Notes: generated from the letters alone by a model not told the origin. Positions 33,417 through 42,371 are shown, counted from the first letter of the stretch. The stretch: DNA of 64,000 nt from an uncultured Bacteroidales bacterium (GCA_946185835.1 CAMHKW010000004.1:1-64000), one strand, 5' to 3'. Numbers and translations: made by a program.

Positions 33417-33470
33417 AATAGAAGTTTTTATAATCGTTTGTTTTTATAGTTTTGTTGATTTTCGGCCGTA

Positions 33471-35165
33471 TTATTCGTCGGCTTTGGTCATTACTTTGGG
33501 GTCGATATGCGGGTTGTAGAGTGTCTCGCTCGACGGGATAGAGAAGGTGAACTGTGCTTGTGTGCTCTTGAGTTCCTGTCCGCTTGCATACAAGTGGTTC
33601 TTTCCTTTCTTTATTGTTTTAGTTAGTCGTTTGAGTGTTTGGAATCCATATCCTTCGCCCCACAGTTCTACTCGCCAGTTGAGTTCCAATGCTCTGATGA
33701 GCTTGTTGTTGTCTGCGAGAGCTGTCTTCCATGCCGCATACTGGCTGCTTACCGTAGCCTGGTCTTCGGCGGTGAGGTCGAGTCGTTGGTCGGTGATGGC
33801 AGTGAGGTATGTGCGGCAGTCGTCGTAGTTGCCTAAGCGGTAAGCAGCTTCGGCGGCGATGAGGTACATAAGCTCGATACGCATATATACGTTGTCGCTT
33901 TCCCAAGCGCGGTCGATGTCGTCTTCGCTGGTAGAGGTCGGGTTGACGGCGCTGAAGAACTTACCATCGGGGCATAGCTTGTATGTGGGGTTAGCTTTGC
34001 CGTCGTTGAACCATTTGCGTCGTCCGTCCCATGCAGGTATCGAGTCGTAGAGCTCTTCATCGATGACTTTGGTGTCGCCAGACCATGCGTAGCTATACGA
34101 GTGTATGTCGACTTGTCCGAAGAACGAACCGAGTCCGGTAGCTGTCTCTACCGTCACTTCTTCTCCCCATATCCATGAGGTGCTGTTCACGCTGTTGAAG
34201 CCGGTGGTGAGCAGGTCTTTGTTCGGGATGATGCTGTAAGCGTTTTTGTCGATCAGCTGCTTGGCAGTGTCGAATGCTTTCTGATAGTATTGCTGACTTG
34301 CTATATCGTTGGGGTTTCCCCAGTTCAGATACGAGTAAGCCAACAGTCCGCGAGCCACTGAACCATCAACTTCGAGTTTGTTGTTGCGGACGAGATACTT
34401 GTCGAAGGCGTCGAAGATGCTGACGGCGAGAGTGAGGTCTTGTTCCACGCGTGTGTAGAAGTCGTAGGCGGTGCTCCGCGGGTTGGGCGAGTCCATGTCG
34501 TCTTCGGTATAGATAGGAGCCACATACACCTCTGAGAGCTTGAAACGTCCGCCCAGCGTCTCTGCCGTACCGGAGAGTATGTCTTGCGGAGCGGGTGAGT
34601 AGTAACGGACGAGGTTGCTATAGGCATAGGAGCGAAGGGTGATGGCTTGTGCGTAGTAGCCTGCCACCACGGCTTCCTCTTCGGTGTATTTGCACAAGGT
34701 GTCGGTTCCGGCAAGCACGTTCAGTCCATCATTAGGCAGTCCGAACTCTTTGATTTTACGAACCACCTCGCTTTGAGCGTTTGCGAGGTTGAGTACGATA
34801 TTGCAGTTGTGAATGATATCGTAGTAGTAAGCCCAGAAATAAGCGGTGCGTTCTCTGGTGCGTCCGTACTCGTCGAGGTAGAACCAGCCGTAGTTGCGTG
34901 CCGTAAGTGCCATGTCGCCGCAGCAGAGGTCGGTGTACATGTCGATGGAGCGCTGACCGAACTGGTCGTGGTCGGTGAATTGATAGAGCAGGGTATAGAT
35001 GCCGAACAGCGAACCTGACAAGGTGTTGCTAAGCTGTTCGTATTGGGTCTGTAGTATGTTGCCACCTTGCGGGTATTGGTCGAGGAAACTATCAGAACAA
35101 GAGCTTGTGAGAAGTGCAAGAGCTACTATCACAGCTGCGAGGTTGAAACGAATTTGCTTTTTCAT
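33471..35165 (-). CDS. SusD/RagB family outer-membrane lipoprotein
   Basis: A 564-residue surface lipoprotein that captures a glycan or peptide and closes over the SusC channel like a lid. Signal with lipobox ALLTSSC (C23), then SDSFLDQYPQG, the usual SusD start after the cysteine. The N-terminal TPR-like helices and C-terminal block with MRIELMYLIAAEAAYRLGNY are family features, as is the final NPHIDPKVMTKADE type end. It lies 20 bp downstream of susC. Which substrate is bound cannot be told, because the locus has no enzymes. Confidence 0.93.
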   Translation of the reverse strand: MKKQIRFNLAAVIVALALLTSSCSDSFLDQYPQGGNILQTQYEQLSNTLSGSLFGIYTLLYQFTDHDQFGQRSIDMYTDLCCGDMALTARNYGWFYLDEYGRTRERTAYFWAYYYDIIHNCNIVLNLANAQSEVVRKIKEFGLPNDGLNVLAGTDTLCKYTEEEAVVAGYYAQAITLRSYAYSNLVRYYSPAPQDILSGTAETLGGRFKLSEVYVAPIYTEDDMDSPNPRSTAYDFYTRVEQDLTLAVSIFDAFDKYLVRNNKLEVDGSVARGLLAYSYLNWGNPNDIASQQYYQKAFDTAKQLIDKNAYSIIPNKDLLTTGFNSVNSTSWIWGEEVTVETATGLGSFFGQVDIHSYSYAWSGDTKVIDEELYDSIPAWDGRRKWFNDGKANPTYKLCPDGKFFSAVNPTSTSEDDIDRAWESDNVYMRIELMYLIAAEAAYRLGNYDDCRTYLTAITDQRLDLTAEDQATVSSQYAAWKTALADNNKLIRALELNWRVELWGEGYGFQTLKRLTKTIKKGKNHLYASGQELKSTQAQFTFSIPSSETLYNPHIDPKVMTKADE

Positions 35166-35185
35166 TGTTATGTCTCCTTTCGAAA

Positions 35186-38100
35186 TTAGAATTGGAATTT
35201 GATGCCACCCATAAATGCTGACAGCGGGTTGTAGCGGTAGCTGTCGGAGCTACCTGTCAGTGCTGTGGTCGGGTTGTAACCCTTACGTGCACTTGCCAAA
35301 GCGAGGTTCTCGCCTGAAATCCAGATTTGCAGGTAGTTGAGTTTGATCTTCTCGATTAGCTTCTTTGGGAATTCGTACCCTAAGCGCACGTTGTTGAGGC
35401 TGATGTAGCTGTTCGAGGTGAGGAAACGGGTGGAGGCGCTGTTAGCATACAGGTCGCTACCGTTGCTGAGTCGCGGTATGGTAGCGTTGGCTTTCTGTGT
35501 GGCTGTCATGTCGACTCTCCAAGCATTGCGTATGTCGGTGTGCCAGTTGTATTTACCTGCTTGGTCGGAGCCCATGAGCTGGGCGTAGGTACCGTCGTAG
35601 CCGTAACCGCCGAGGCTGAAAGCAGCGTTGGCTGACAGGGTGACGCCGTAGACGGTGAGGTCGAAGCCGATACCGCCATTGAACTTAGGCAGATACGACT
35701 TGCCGGTGTAGTCGAGACCGGCGTAGTTGTAGTTAGCCGTGACGGTATCGCGGATCTGTGCGTTGGGATGTTTCTCGCGATAGGTCTTCACGTTGGGTAT
35801 GTAGTTGTCGCCTTTACGTTGCTCGTCGCGCAGTGTAGAGGCTTGGTTGACTTCTTGGTATCCGCCGAGGTCGGCATCGTAGTATGAACGATACAGGGCA
35901 TTACCGTTTTCGGAGTCGACACCGGCATACTCGTAAGTCATGATATCGTAGATGCTATGTCCTACCGAGTACGAACCGCTGATGTCGAGTCCTTCGGGCA
36001 GTGCGGTGATGACGTTGGTGTAGTGCGAACCGTTAAGACGGATGTCGAGTTTCACTTTCTGCTTGTTGACAGCATGCACCTTGAACTGCATCTCCAGACC
36101 TTGGTTGACCATCTCACCTCCGTTGAAATAGTAGTAAGAGTAACCCATCGAGGGTGCTACATAATAGGGGAAGAGCATGTTGTCGGTGAGCTTGTAGTAG
36201 TAGTCGATTTCGGCATCGAGGTATTTGCCGACAGAAAGCTCAAGTCCGATGTCGAGTTGTTGCGAACGCTCCCATGTCAGTTCTTCGTTACCTTTGGTTT
36301 CCCAAACGTATGCCACTTGTCCGCCCGAATACTTGATGCTGTAGAGGTCTTGGTGACGGTTTGCGAAGATGTTTTGGTTACCGAGCACACCCCAGCTGGC
36401 ACGCAGTTTACCATTGGAGAGGTATTCCTTCACCGGTTCGATGAACTGCTCGTGTGTGAAGATCCAAGCTGCGCCCACCGATCCGAAGTGTCCCCAGCGG
36501 TGTCCCTTGGCAAAACGTGAAGAGCCGTCGGCACGGTAGTTGGCTGAGATGACGTAGCGGTTGTCGTAGGTATACTGTGCGTTAGCAAAGTAGCTGTCGA
36601 TGGTGTAAGTCGAGGTGTTCGACGAGATGTCACTCATCTGTACGGCGTTACTTAGTTCGAGGCTGGTCGGGCTGGCGAGGTTCTTCATGCCGGCGAGCAT
36701 ATACGATATTCGGCGGAAGTTGATTTCGTGACCTGCCATCACCTGCACGCTGTGTCTGTCTTGTATATCTTTGTTATATTCGAGCAGCTGGTTAGCAGTG
36801 AGGCTGAGGTCGCCGTAGTGCTGTTTGTAGATACGTCCGATACCGGCAGCGTCGCCATAGAAGGGGTTGGTGAGCTCAGAGGTGATAGTACCGTTGTATT
36901 GCATACCTACGTTGGCGGTGAACTTGAGGTCTTTGTAGAACTTGATCTCTAAGAATCCGTTGGCGTTGATGTTGTGACCTACCGAGTTCTCGCGGTCGTA
37001 GAGCAGCGAGCCTGCGGGGTTGATGCCCGAGCCGAACGAACGTCCGGAGCCTTCTCTCATACCATAGTCGAAAGCCTTACCACCGGTCTTGGGGTCGATG
37101 ATGATATTACCATTGTCATCGTAGAGGTAAACGGGGTAGATGGGTGGAACGAGGTTGACGTATGCAAAGCCGTTGTTCATGTTGTCTCCTTGTCCGGCGT
37201 TGTTTTGCGTGGTGTAAGCATACGCCATGTTGAGTCCGCCTTTGAGCCATTTCTTGGCTTGGTGCTGTATGTTCGAACGCACGCTGATACGGCTGAAGTC
37301 GGAGCCGATGTAGTAGCCTTCGTCTTTGAGGTATCCGAACGAAGTGTAGTAGGTGGTCTTGTCCGAACCGCCGCTTATCTTCACTGTGGCTTCTGCCTTC
37401 TGTCCGATGCGGAAGATGGAGTTGTACCAGCTGTCCATCTGCTGGTATTGTTTCTTGCGGTTGACGTCAGGATAGAACTTACCCGTGGAGCCGTCGATGA
37501 GGCCTTGTCCGGCTACGTCCCATAGGTTGTATGCGGTAGGTATACCTTTCGACGAGAACAAGGTTTTGTTAACCTGATTGATACGACGGTTGTCGTCGGA
37601 GTAAGCGTTGTAGAAGCTGTTGTATATACCCAGCCATGCTAACTCTACGTACTCTTCGGGTGACTTAATTACGTCGTACATAGGCAGCAGTCGCATGTTG
37701 GCTCCGTACTTGACGTCGACGTCGATTTTGCCATGTTCGCCCGAGGTACCTTTCTTAGTGGTGAGCAGCACTACGCCGTTAGAGCCGCGTGAGCCGTAAA
37801 GGGCGGTGGCGGTGGCGTCTTTCAGAATCGAGGTCGACTCGATGTCGCTCGGGTCGATGGCTGAGATGTCGCCGTCGTAGGGGATACCGTCGACTACATA
37901 CAGAGGCGTCTGACCTGACGAGACAGAGCCTATACCACGTATATAGAGTGTGGCGTTGGTGCCGGGCTGTCCGGAAGAGTTAACGACTTGCACACCTGCG
38001 ACTTCACCGGCAAGAGCCTTGGAAATCTCGGTAGTGTTTTTCTTTTCTATCGTCTCAGCTTTGACGCTCTGTGCTGAACCTACATACGACCCTTTCGAGG

Positions 38101-38425
38101 CGGTACCGTAAGCTACGGCTATCACCTCTTCGAGCTGCTCGGTGTGTTCCTTGAGCACTACTCGCATGTTTTGGGCTATGGGTAAGGTCTGCGTCTCTTT
38201 TCCCATGTAACTAAACGTCAGAGTCTTGGCATCGTCAGGTACGCTGATTTCGAACCTGCCGTCGTAGTCGGTGGTGGTACCGTTGCCGGTTCCCGTCACG
38301 ATGACCGCTACACCAATCTCCGGTTCGCCTGCTTCGTTGAGTACCACACCGGAGACTTTCCGGTTGTCGGCAAACGCAACACTGCAAAGCAAGCATAGCG
38401 AAAAAATGGTAAGAATCTTCTTCAT
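35186..38425 (-). CDS. SusC/RagA family TonB-linked outer-membrane transporter
   Basis: A 1079-residue TonB-dependent importer. Signal peptide MKKILTIFSLCLLCSVAFAD; carboxypeptidase-regulatory-like domain (about 22-90, VSGVVLNEAGEPEIGVAV); plug with the SusC signature (LYVVDGIPYDGDISAIDPSD, about 165-185, then ILKDATATALYGSRGSNGV); then a 22-strand-type barrel ending in a C-terminal aromatic (IKFQF), as needed for outer-membrane insertion. It forms one operon with susD and the Ig-like lipoprotein. A promoter lies at 38675-38706, giving a leader of about 240 nt. Confidence 0.94.
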   Translation of the reverse strand: MKKILTIFSLCLLCSVAFADNRKVSGVVLNEAGEPEIGVAVIVTGTGNGTTTDYDGRFEISVPDDAKTLTFSYMGKETQTLPIAQNMRVVLKEHTEQLEEVIAVAYGTASKGSYVGSAQSVKAETIEKKNTTEISKALAGEVAGVQVVNSSGQPGTNATLYIRGIGSVSSGQTPLYVVDGIPYDGDISAIDPSDIESTSILKDATATALYGSRGSNGVVLLTTKKGTSGEHGKIDVDVKYGANMRLLPMYDVIKSPEEYVELAWLGIYNSFYNAYSDDNRRINQVNKTLFSSKGIPTAYNLWDVAGQGLIDGSTGKFYPDVNRKKQYQQMDSWYNSIFRIGQKAEATVKISGGSDKTTYYTSFGYLKDEGYYIGSDFSRISVRSNIQHQAKKWLKGGLNMAYAYTTQNNAGQGDNMNNGFAYVNLVPPIYPVYLYDDNGNIIIDPKTGGKAFDYGMREGSGRSFGSGINPAGSLLYDRENSVGHNINANGFLEIKFYKDLKFTANVGMQYNGTITSELTNPFYGDAAGIGRIYKQHYGDLSLTANQLLEYNKDIQDRHSVQVMAGHEINFRRISYMLAGMKNLASPTSLELSNAVQMSDISSNTSTYTIDSYFANAQYTYDNRYVISANYRADGSSRFAKGHRWGHFGSVGAAWIFTHEQFIEPVKEYLSNGKLRASWGVLGNQNIFANRHQDLYSIKYSGGQVAYVWETKGNEELTWERSQQLDIGLELSVGKYLDAEIDYYYKLTDNMLFPYYVAPSMGYSYYYFNGGEMVNQGLEMQFKVHAVNKQKVKLDIRLNGSHYTNVITALPEGLDISGSYSVGHSIYDIMTYEYAGVDSENGNALYRSYYDADLGGYQEVNQASTLRDEQRKGDNYIPNVKTYREKHPNAQIRDTVTANYNYAGLDYTGKSYLPKFNGGIGFDLTVYGVTLSANAAFSLGGYGYDGTYAQLMGSDQAGKYNWHTDIRNAWRVDMTATQKANATIPRLSNGSDLYANSASTRFLTSNSYISLNNVRLGYEFPKKLIEKIKLNYLQIWISGENLALASARKGYNPTTALTGSSDSYRYNPLSAFMGGIKFQF

Positions 38426-38668
38426 AAATTATTTTGATTTTTTTTATTTTTATCAGTGGCAGATAACCATAATATATGCCGAAAAAGTACAGATAACCGA
38501 AGTTTTGCCACTTTTAGGTTCAGTGACAAAAAGCCATTGAGTGCGTGTGGCACATCAATATTCCGGCGGTTTCTGTGTCTTTTTGGTATTAAAACTGTCG
38601 GTTCTGCATAGTCTGCTGCAATCTGTATTGACAAAAGGTATTGTCAAGTGTTACCAGATTTCGCATTT
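38426..38668 (-). promoter_or_regulatory. Long structured leader of the susC operon
   Basis: About 240 nt between the predicted start of transcription and the susC ATG. It contains an inverted repeat TTGACAA-AAGGTA-TTGTCAA at 38628-38647, close to the transcript start, and arms AGTGGCA (38455-38461) and TGCCACT (38506-38512) enclosing two CAGATAACC repeats. No open frame with a credible product. It matches no riboswitch I recognise; an operator or an attenuating structure are both possible. Confidence 0.55.
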
Positions 38669-38674
38669 TCGTTG

Positions 38675-38706
38675 CAAAGGTAAATATTTTTTTTGAAACT
38701 GCCAAA
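38675..38706 (-). promoter_or_regulatory. Promoter of the susC operon
   Basis: On the - strand: TTTG (38703-38706), 20 bp, TACCTTTG (38675-38682). Both boxes are perfect; the spacing is one longer than usual. Confidence 0.78.
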
Positions 38707-38731
38707 TTTTTTTTGCTCTTTGTTACGATGG

Positions 38732-38750
38732 GCGGCGATGCCATCGCCGC
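38732..38750. repeat. 19-bp palindrome GCGGCGAT-GCC-ATCGCCGC
   Basis: Perfect 8-3-8 palindrome with the same architecture as the CGCCRRTT family but different sequence. It lies 47 bp past the M16 stop and upstream of the susC promoter, with no T-run, so it is a poor intrinsic terminator. Between it and the M16 stop are three near-repeats of AACAATGTTTTA (38757-38803). Confidence 0.85.
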
Positions 38751-38796
38751 TTTCTGAACAATGTTTTAAACAATGTTTTATAATTTAAACAAAGTT

Positions 38797-40035
38797 TTAT
38801 AAGTAGTAGAGGTAGGTGGTGTTAGCGGGGCAGAGGAGTTCGTTGGCGAGGTCTTGCAGTTGTCGGGCTGTGGTTTGTTCTATTCTCTCGAAGGTCTCGG
38901 TCCAGAGCGGGGCATGGTTGAAGTAGAGCATGTTTTTTGCCATGGCGAGGGCGTTATTCTCTTGGTTCTGAGCTGCTATTGCCATTTGTCCGCGCAGCCG
39001 TTGTTTGTATTTGCGCAGTCGGCTGTCGGGGATGGGGTTGTCTCTGAGCTGCCGGAGTGTCTGTTCTACGAGTTGGTTGCATTGCTCGATATGTTCTTTT
39101 TCGGCGGCGTAGTAGATGCTCCAGTATCCGGTGTCGGAGAGTGGGGTGTAGTTGCTCTCGATGGTGTAGACGAGTCCGTGTCGTTCTCGGAGGTTGAGGT
39201 TGAGCATCGAGCTGAGGCTGCTGCCTCCCAAGATGTTATGTAACAGGTAGAAAGGCATCTGCATAGGGTGGGTAAGGGGGTAGGCTCGTCCGCCGAGCAT
39301 GACGTGTATCTGGTGGGTATGACGTCGGTATTCGAAAGCTCCTGCCTTCATGGGTTGTGGTGCTTGCCGCTTGAAGCACCGGCGTCGTTCGGGGATGTCG
39401 TCGAGGTAGCGTCGGGCGATATGCAGTACGGTGTGCCATGGTGCTTCGGTGCGGCAGAAATATACTATGTTGTCGGTGTTGTAGCAGCGGCTCATGAAGT
39501 CGAGTGCTTTTTGGCTGTTGATATGCCGTAGTGTCTTGCGCGTGCCGAGGATAGGCATGCTCAGGCTGTGTTGGTCGAAGACGATATTCTCGAAGTCGTC
39601 GTAGATGAGTTCTGACGGTGAGTCGTTGTAAGACTCTATCTCGTCGAGTATGACGCCCATCTCTTTGTCGGTTTCTTTCTTTGGGAAAGTGGGCAGGAAG
39701 ACCATCTGTTTGAGCAGTGAGGTTATTCTTCCGATGTGGTTTGTCAGAGTAGCGGCATAGAAGGTAGTGTCTTCTTTGGTGGTGTAGGCATTGATGTCTC
39801 CGCCTACGTCTTCTACTTTGTTGATGATAGCTCCGGCGGTGAGGTCGCGCGTACCTTTAAATACGCAGTGTTCGATATAGTGTGCCATACCGTTGGTGTC
39901 GGGGTCTTCGTCGCGCGTGCCGGCGCCCACCATCAGACCTACGTATGCTACAGGCGAGTCGGTATGCTGATATACAATGCGGATGCCGTTGTCTAAGGTG
40001 TGATAATACGTCTCGCAGGGTGGTGTTGTCATCAT
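38797..40035 (-). CDS. M16 family zinc peptidase
   Basis: A 412-residue single-chain insulinase/processing-peptidase-type protein. Inverted zinc motif H52-YI-E55-H56, with the distal acidic region DEIESYNDSPSELIYDDFE. The start is ATG at 40033-40035, or the next codon (40030-40032); the longer frame to 40098 would run antisense into the tRNA. There is no signal peptide, so it is cytoplasmic. Family members of this size degrade peptides or process proteins; the substrate is unknown. The usual C-terminal partner domain is included. It stands alone and is divergent from the tRNA-Leu. Confidence 0.88.
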   Translation of the reverse strand: MMTTPPCETYYHTLDNGIRIVYQHTDSPVAYVGLMVGAGTRDEDPDTNGMAHYIEHCVFKGTRDLTAGAIINKVEDVGGDINAYTTKEDTTFYAATLTNHIGRITSLLKQMVFLPTFPKKETDKEMGVILDEIESYNDSPSELIYDDFENIVFDQHSLSMPILGTRKTLRHINSQKALDFMSRCYNTDNIVYFCRTEAPWHTVLHIARRYLDDIPERRRCFKRQAPQPMKAGAFEYRRHTHQIHVMLGGRAYPLTHPMQMPFYLLHNILGGSSLSSMLNLNLRERHGLVYTIESNYTPLSDTGYWSIYYAAEKEHIEQCNQLVEQTLRQLRDNPIPDSRLRKYKQRLRGQMAIAAQNQENNALAMAKNMLYFNHAPLWTETFERIEQTTARQLQDLANELLCPANTTYLYYL

Positions 40036-40050
40036 TTTTTTTGTGAATAA

Positions 40051-40081
40051 TTTGGTATGTAAAAAAAAAGTAGTACTTTTG
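40051..40081 (+). promoter_or_regulatory. Promoter of tRNA-Leu
   Basis: TTTG (40051-40054), exactly 19 bp, TACTTTTG (40074-40081). It puts the start of transcription a few bases before the tRNA 5' end at 40092. The spacer contains a run of nine A. Confidence 0.85.
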
Positions 40082-40091
40082 CATCGACTTT

Positions 40092-40173
40092 GCGGCATTG
40101 GCGTAATTGGTAGCCGCGCCAGACTTAGGATCTGGTGACGTAAGTCGTGTAGGTTCGAGTCCTATATGCCGCA
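40092..40173 (+). tRNA. tRNA-Leu (anticodon UAG)
   Basis: About 82 nt without an encoded CCA. Acceptor GCGGCAT pairs with ATGCCGC; anticodon stem CCAGA/TCTGG encloses loop CTTAGGA with anticodon TAG; a long variable arm (TGACGTAAGTCGT) is that of a class II leucine tRNA; T arm GTAGGTTCGAGTCCTAT. It reads CUA and, by wobble, other CUN codons. Confidence 0.96.
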
Positions 40174-40210
40174 CATTTTAACGTGCCTTCGCACATTTTA
40201 ACGTGCCTTA
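40171..40210. repeat. Perfect 19-bp direct duplication at the tRNA 3' end
   Basis: Two adjacent 20-bp units beginning with the last bases of the tRNA: GCACATTTTAACGTGCCTT plus one base, at 40171-40190 and 40191-40210. Each can form a small GCAC/GTGC hairpin. No integrase gene or second distant copy is seen in the window. Confidence 0.9.
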
Positions 40211-40215
40211 TTATT

Positions 40216-40716
40216 ATGAAGCGTTTGTCAATATTAGCGGTATCAGTATTGGTATCGCTTTTTATGATGTCTTGTCTGAACAGTGGTCAGTCGGACTACA
40301 CTCCTGCTGTTCGTTCGTCGGTGTTTATTCGCAATCATGCCGACACCTTGTCGCTGAAAGCCAATGATAGCGGTGTTTATACATTAGACACCATCTATGT
40401 GGGCGATACGGTGAATTATGTGGTAGCTTGTGCCACTTATTCTAATCAGTTGCTCAGCTTGCTGTTAAGCAAGGAGGGTAGCAGTGTGAAGCACACGATA
40501 GTCAAAGCAACAACTATTGAGTACGCTTTGACGGCTAATTCCGACACCACTGCTTGTCAGCTTTATTTCAACCCGGGCTATAATGGCGTAAGTATCCCTG
40601 TCGAGCTTGTGGCGGAGCATCATGGCACCACCGCTCTTACTTATACGGTGTCGAGCGAGTCGAAGTTCTCGCCTGCCGACATGAAGCTGAGTGTGATAGT
40701 TGAGGACAAACAGTAG
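40216..40716 (+). CDS. Small lipoprotein of unknown function
   Basis: A 166-residue lipoprotein. I start at the ATG at 40216, which opens MKRLSILAVSVLVSLFMMSC with lipobox cysteine C20; the longer frame runs back into the tRNA-tail repeat. The mature part is beta-rich (Ser/Thr/Val alternation, for example VYTLDTIYVGDTVNYVV) and has no motif that I recognise. It lies 43 bp past the tRNA and may be transcribed by read-through from its promoter. A weak inverted repeat, GCCCG...CGGGC (40723-40742), follows the stop. It converges with mazG. Confidence 0.78.
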   Translation: MKRLSILAVSVLVSLFMMSCLNSGQSDYTPAVRSSVFIRNHADTLSLKANDSGVYTLDTIYVGDTVNYVVACATYSNQLLSLLLSKEGSSVKHTIVKATTIEYALTANSDTTACQLYFNPGYNGVSIPVELVAEHHGTTALTYTVSSESKFSPADMKLSVIVEDKQ

Positions 40717-40756
40717 CGCGTTGCCCGTTGTTGAAAGCGGGCGAGTCGGTAGCTGT

Positions 40757-41566
40757 TTATTGTTGAGAGGGTTCCTGTGGGGCTCTCTCTATTGTTTTGG
40801 CTTCTTGCCAGATTTGTTCCATTTGGTCGAGAGTCATGTCGGTGAGTTGCCGTCCTTGTTCGTGTGCCCGCTGTTCGAGGTAGTTGAATCGTCGGATGAA
40901 CTTCTGGTTGGTTCGTTCCAAGGCGTTGTCGGGTCGGATCTTATACAGTCGTGCTGCATTGATGAGTGCGAACATGAGGTCTCCGAATTCGGCTTCCATG
41001 GCGTCGGCGTCGAGGTTGTCGACTTCGGCCTCGAACTCGGCTATCTCTTCTTTCACCTTGTCCCATACCTGTTCGCGGTGGTCCCAGTCGAATCCGGCAT
41101 TACGTGCTTTGTCTTGTATGCGGTAGGCTTTCACCACTGATGGCAGCGAGTCGGGTATGCCGGCGAGTATGGTTTTGTTGCCGCCTTTCTCTTTGAGTTT
41201 GACTTGTTCCCATGTATGTTCTACTTCGTCTTCGGTCTCGGCTTTGACTTGTCCGTAGATATGCGGGTGTCGGAAGACGAGTTTGTCGCATAGCTTTTGG
41301 CATACGTCGGCGATGTCGAAGTCGCCGGTCTCGCTTGCTATCTGTGCGTAGAAGACGATGTGTAGCAACACGTCGCCGAGTTCTTTCTCTATCTCGGTGA
41401 TGTCTTTTTTGAGGATGGCGGCTGCCAGTTCGTAGGTCTCTTCTATGGTGTTTTGTCTGAGGCTCTCGAAAGTCTGTTTTCTATCCCACGGGCATTTCTC
41501 TCTAAGTTCGCCCATGATGGTGAGCAGCCGGTCGAAGGCTGCGAGTTGTTCTTCTCTGGTGTGCAT
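40757..41566 (-). CDS. mazG: Nucleoside triphosphate pyrophosphohydrolase MazG
   Basis: A 269-residue cytoplasmic enzyme that hydrolyses NTPs and dNTPs to monophosphate and pyrophosphate, cleaning damaged nucleotides. The N-terminal domain holds the MazG metal motif: E42-E-T-Y-E46 and E62-x-x-D65 (KELGDVLLHI). A second, weaker MazG repeat in the C-terminal half (about 160-240) carries EVDNLDADAMEAEFGDLMFA. WDRKQTFESLRQN is the usual start. It follows lpxH by 4 bp, so the two are likely cotranscribed. Confidence 0.94.
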   Translation of the reverse strand: MHTREEQLAAFDRLLTIMGELREKCPWDRKQTFESLRQNTIEETYELAAAILKKDITEIEKELGDVLLHIVFYAQIASETGDFDIADVCQKLCDKLVFRHPHIYGQVKAETEDEVEHTWEQVKLKEKGGNKTILAGIPDSLPSVVKAYRIQDKARNAGFDWDHREQVWDKVKEEIAEFEAEVDNLDADAMEAEFGDLMFALINAARLYKIRPDNALERTNQKFIRRFNYLEQRAHEQGRQLTDMTLDQMEQIWQEAKTIERAPQEPSQQ

Positions 41567-41570
41567 GTAG

Positions 41571-42359
41571 TTAGTTGTTTTGAATGTCGAGTGTTCGTAG
41601 TTCGATGTTGCCGTTGTCGTCCATGGCGGCGTAGGAGTATAGCTTGAACAGGTCTCCTAAGATGATGACTCTTGCCGAGGTGGCGAGTTGGAGGTCGAGT
41701 TCGATATGTCGGTGTCCGAAGATATAGTAGTCGAAGTGTGTGGTTGTCTCTTTCTCTTTGGCAAACAGCACTAACTCTTCTTTGTCTTCTCCCTTATAAG
41801 GCCAAGGTCTTGCGAGCTCTTTGAGGCGGCTTTTTCTTGACCACTCGTATCCGAAGCGGTTGCCCCACGCTGGTGGTAGCAGTCGGAAGAGCATTTGCAG
41901 CGGGCGGCAGTGGAAGATACGTCGGATGAACATAAACTGTCGGATGCGTCGTCTGACGTGTTTGGGGTATTTGCGTAGTGCGTCGGTTGACATAAGTCCG
42001 TCGCCATGAGCGAGGAAGCATCGCCGGTTGTTGATGACGAGTTCTTCGTGTTGCCGGTGTATCGTCATGCCTGTCTGTCGTGCCAGTTCGCCGAAGGTCC
42101 ACAGGTCGTGGTTACCGGTGAAGAAATGCACGTCAACACCTTTGTCTGTGAGTTGCCGCAGCGTGCTGAGGGTAAGAGTATACTCTTGCGGCTGTTGCCA
42201 CAGATACTCGAACCAGAAGTCGAAGATGTCGCCCAGCAGGTAAATGGCGGTGGCATCTCGTCCGAGGTCGCTGAGCAGGGAGCAGATGAGCTGCTCGTGA
42301 GCATGTCGGTCGGTCAGGGCGCGTGAGCCTATATGTGAGTCGGAGAGGAAGTAGACCAT
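41571..42359 (-). CDS. lpxH: UDP-2,3-diacylglucosamine diphosphatase LpxH
   Basis: A 262-residue calcineurin-like phosphoesterase that cleaves UDP-2,3-diacylglucosamine to lipid X in the lipid A pathway. Metal-binding residues seen in order: D7-x-H9, D44 in GDIFDFW, N83-H84 in TGNHDLW, H118 in AHGDG, and H216-x-H218 in IFGHRHIE. Length fits the family. It lies 12 bp after the DUF59 gene and 4 bp before mazG. Confidence 0.92.
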   Translation of the reverse strand: MVYFLSDSHIGSRALTDRHAHEQLICSLLSDLGRDATAIYLLGDIFDFWFEYLWQQPQEYTLTLSTLRQLTDKGVDVHFFTGNHDLWTFGELARQTGMTIHRQHEELVINNRRCFLAHGDGLMSTDALRKYPKHVRRRIRQFMFIRRIFHCRPLQMLFRLLPPAWGNRFGYEWSRKSRLKELARPWPYKGEDKEELVLFAKEKETTTHFDYYIFGHRHIELDLQLATSARVIILGDLFKLYSYAAMDDNGNIELRTLDIQNN

Positions 42360-42371
42360 AGAGGCGGGGTG

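Noticed and set aside
38732..38750. Palindrome after the M16 gene as an intrinsic terminator
   Set aside because: No T-run follows the stem in the direction of transcription.
40036..40098. Upstream extension of the M16 peptidase
   Set aside because: It would be antisense to the tRNA-Leu 5' end and its promoter; MMTTPPCETYYHTLDNG is the normal start region.
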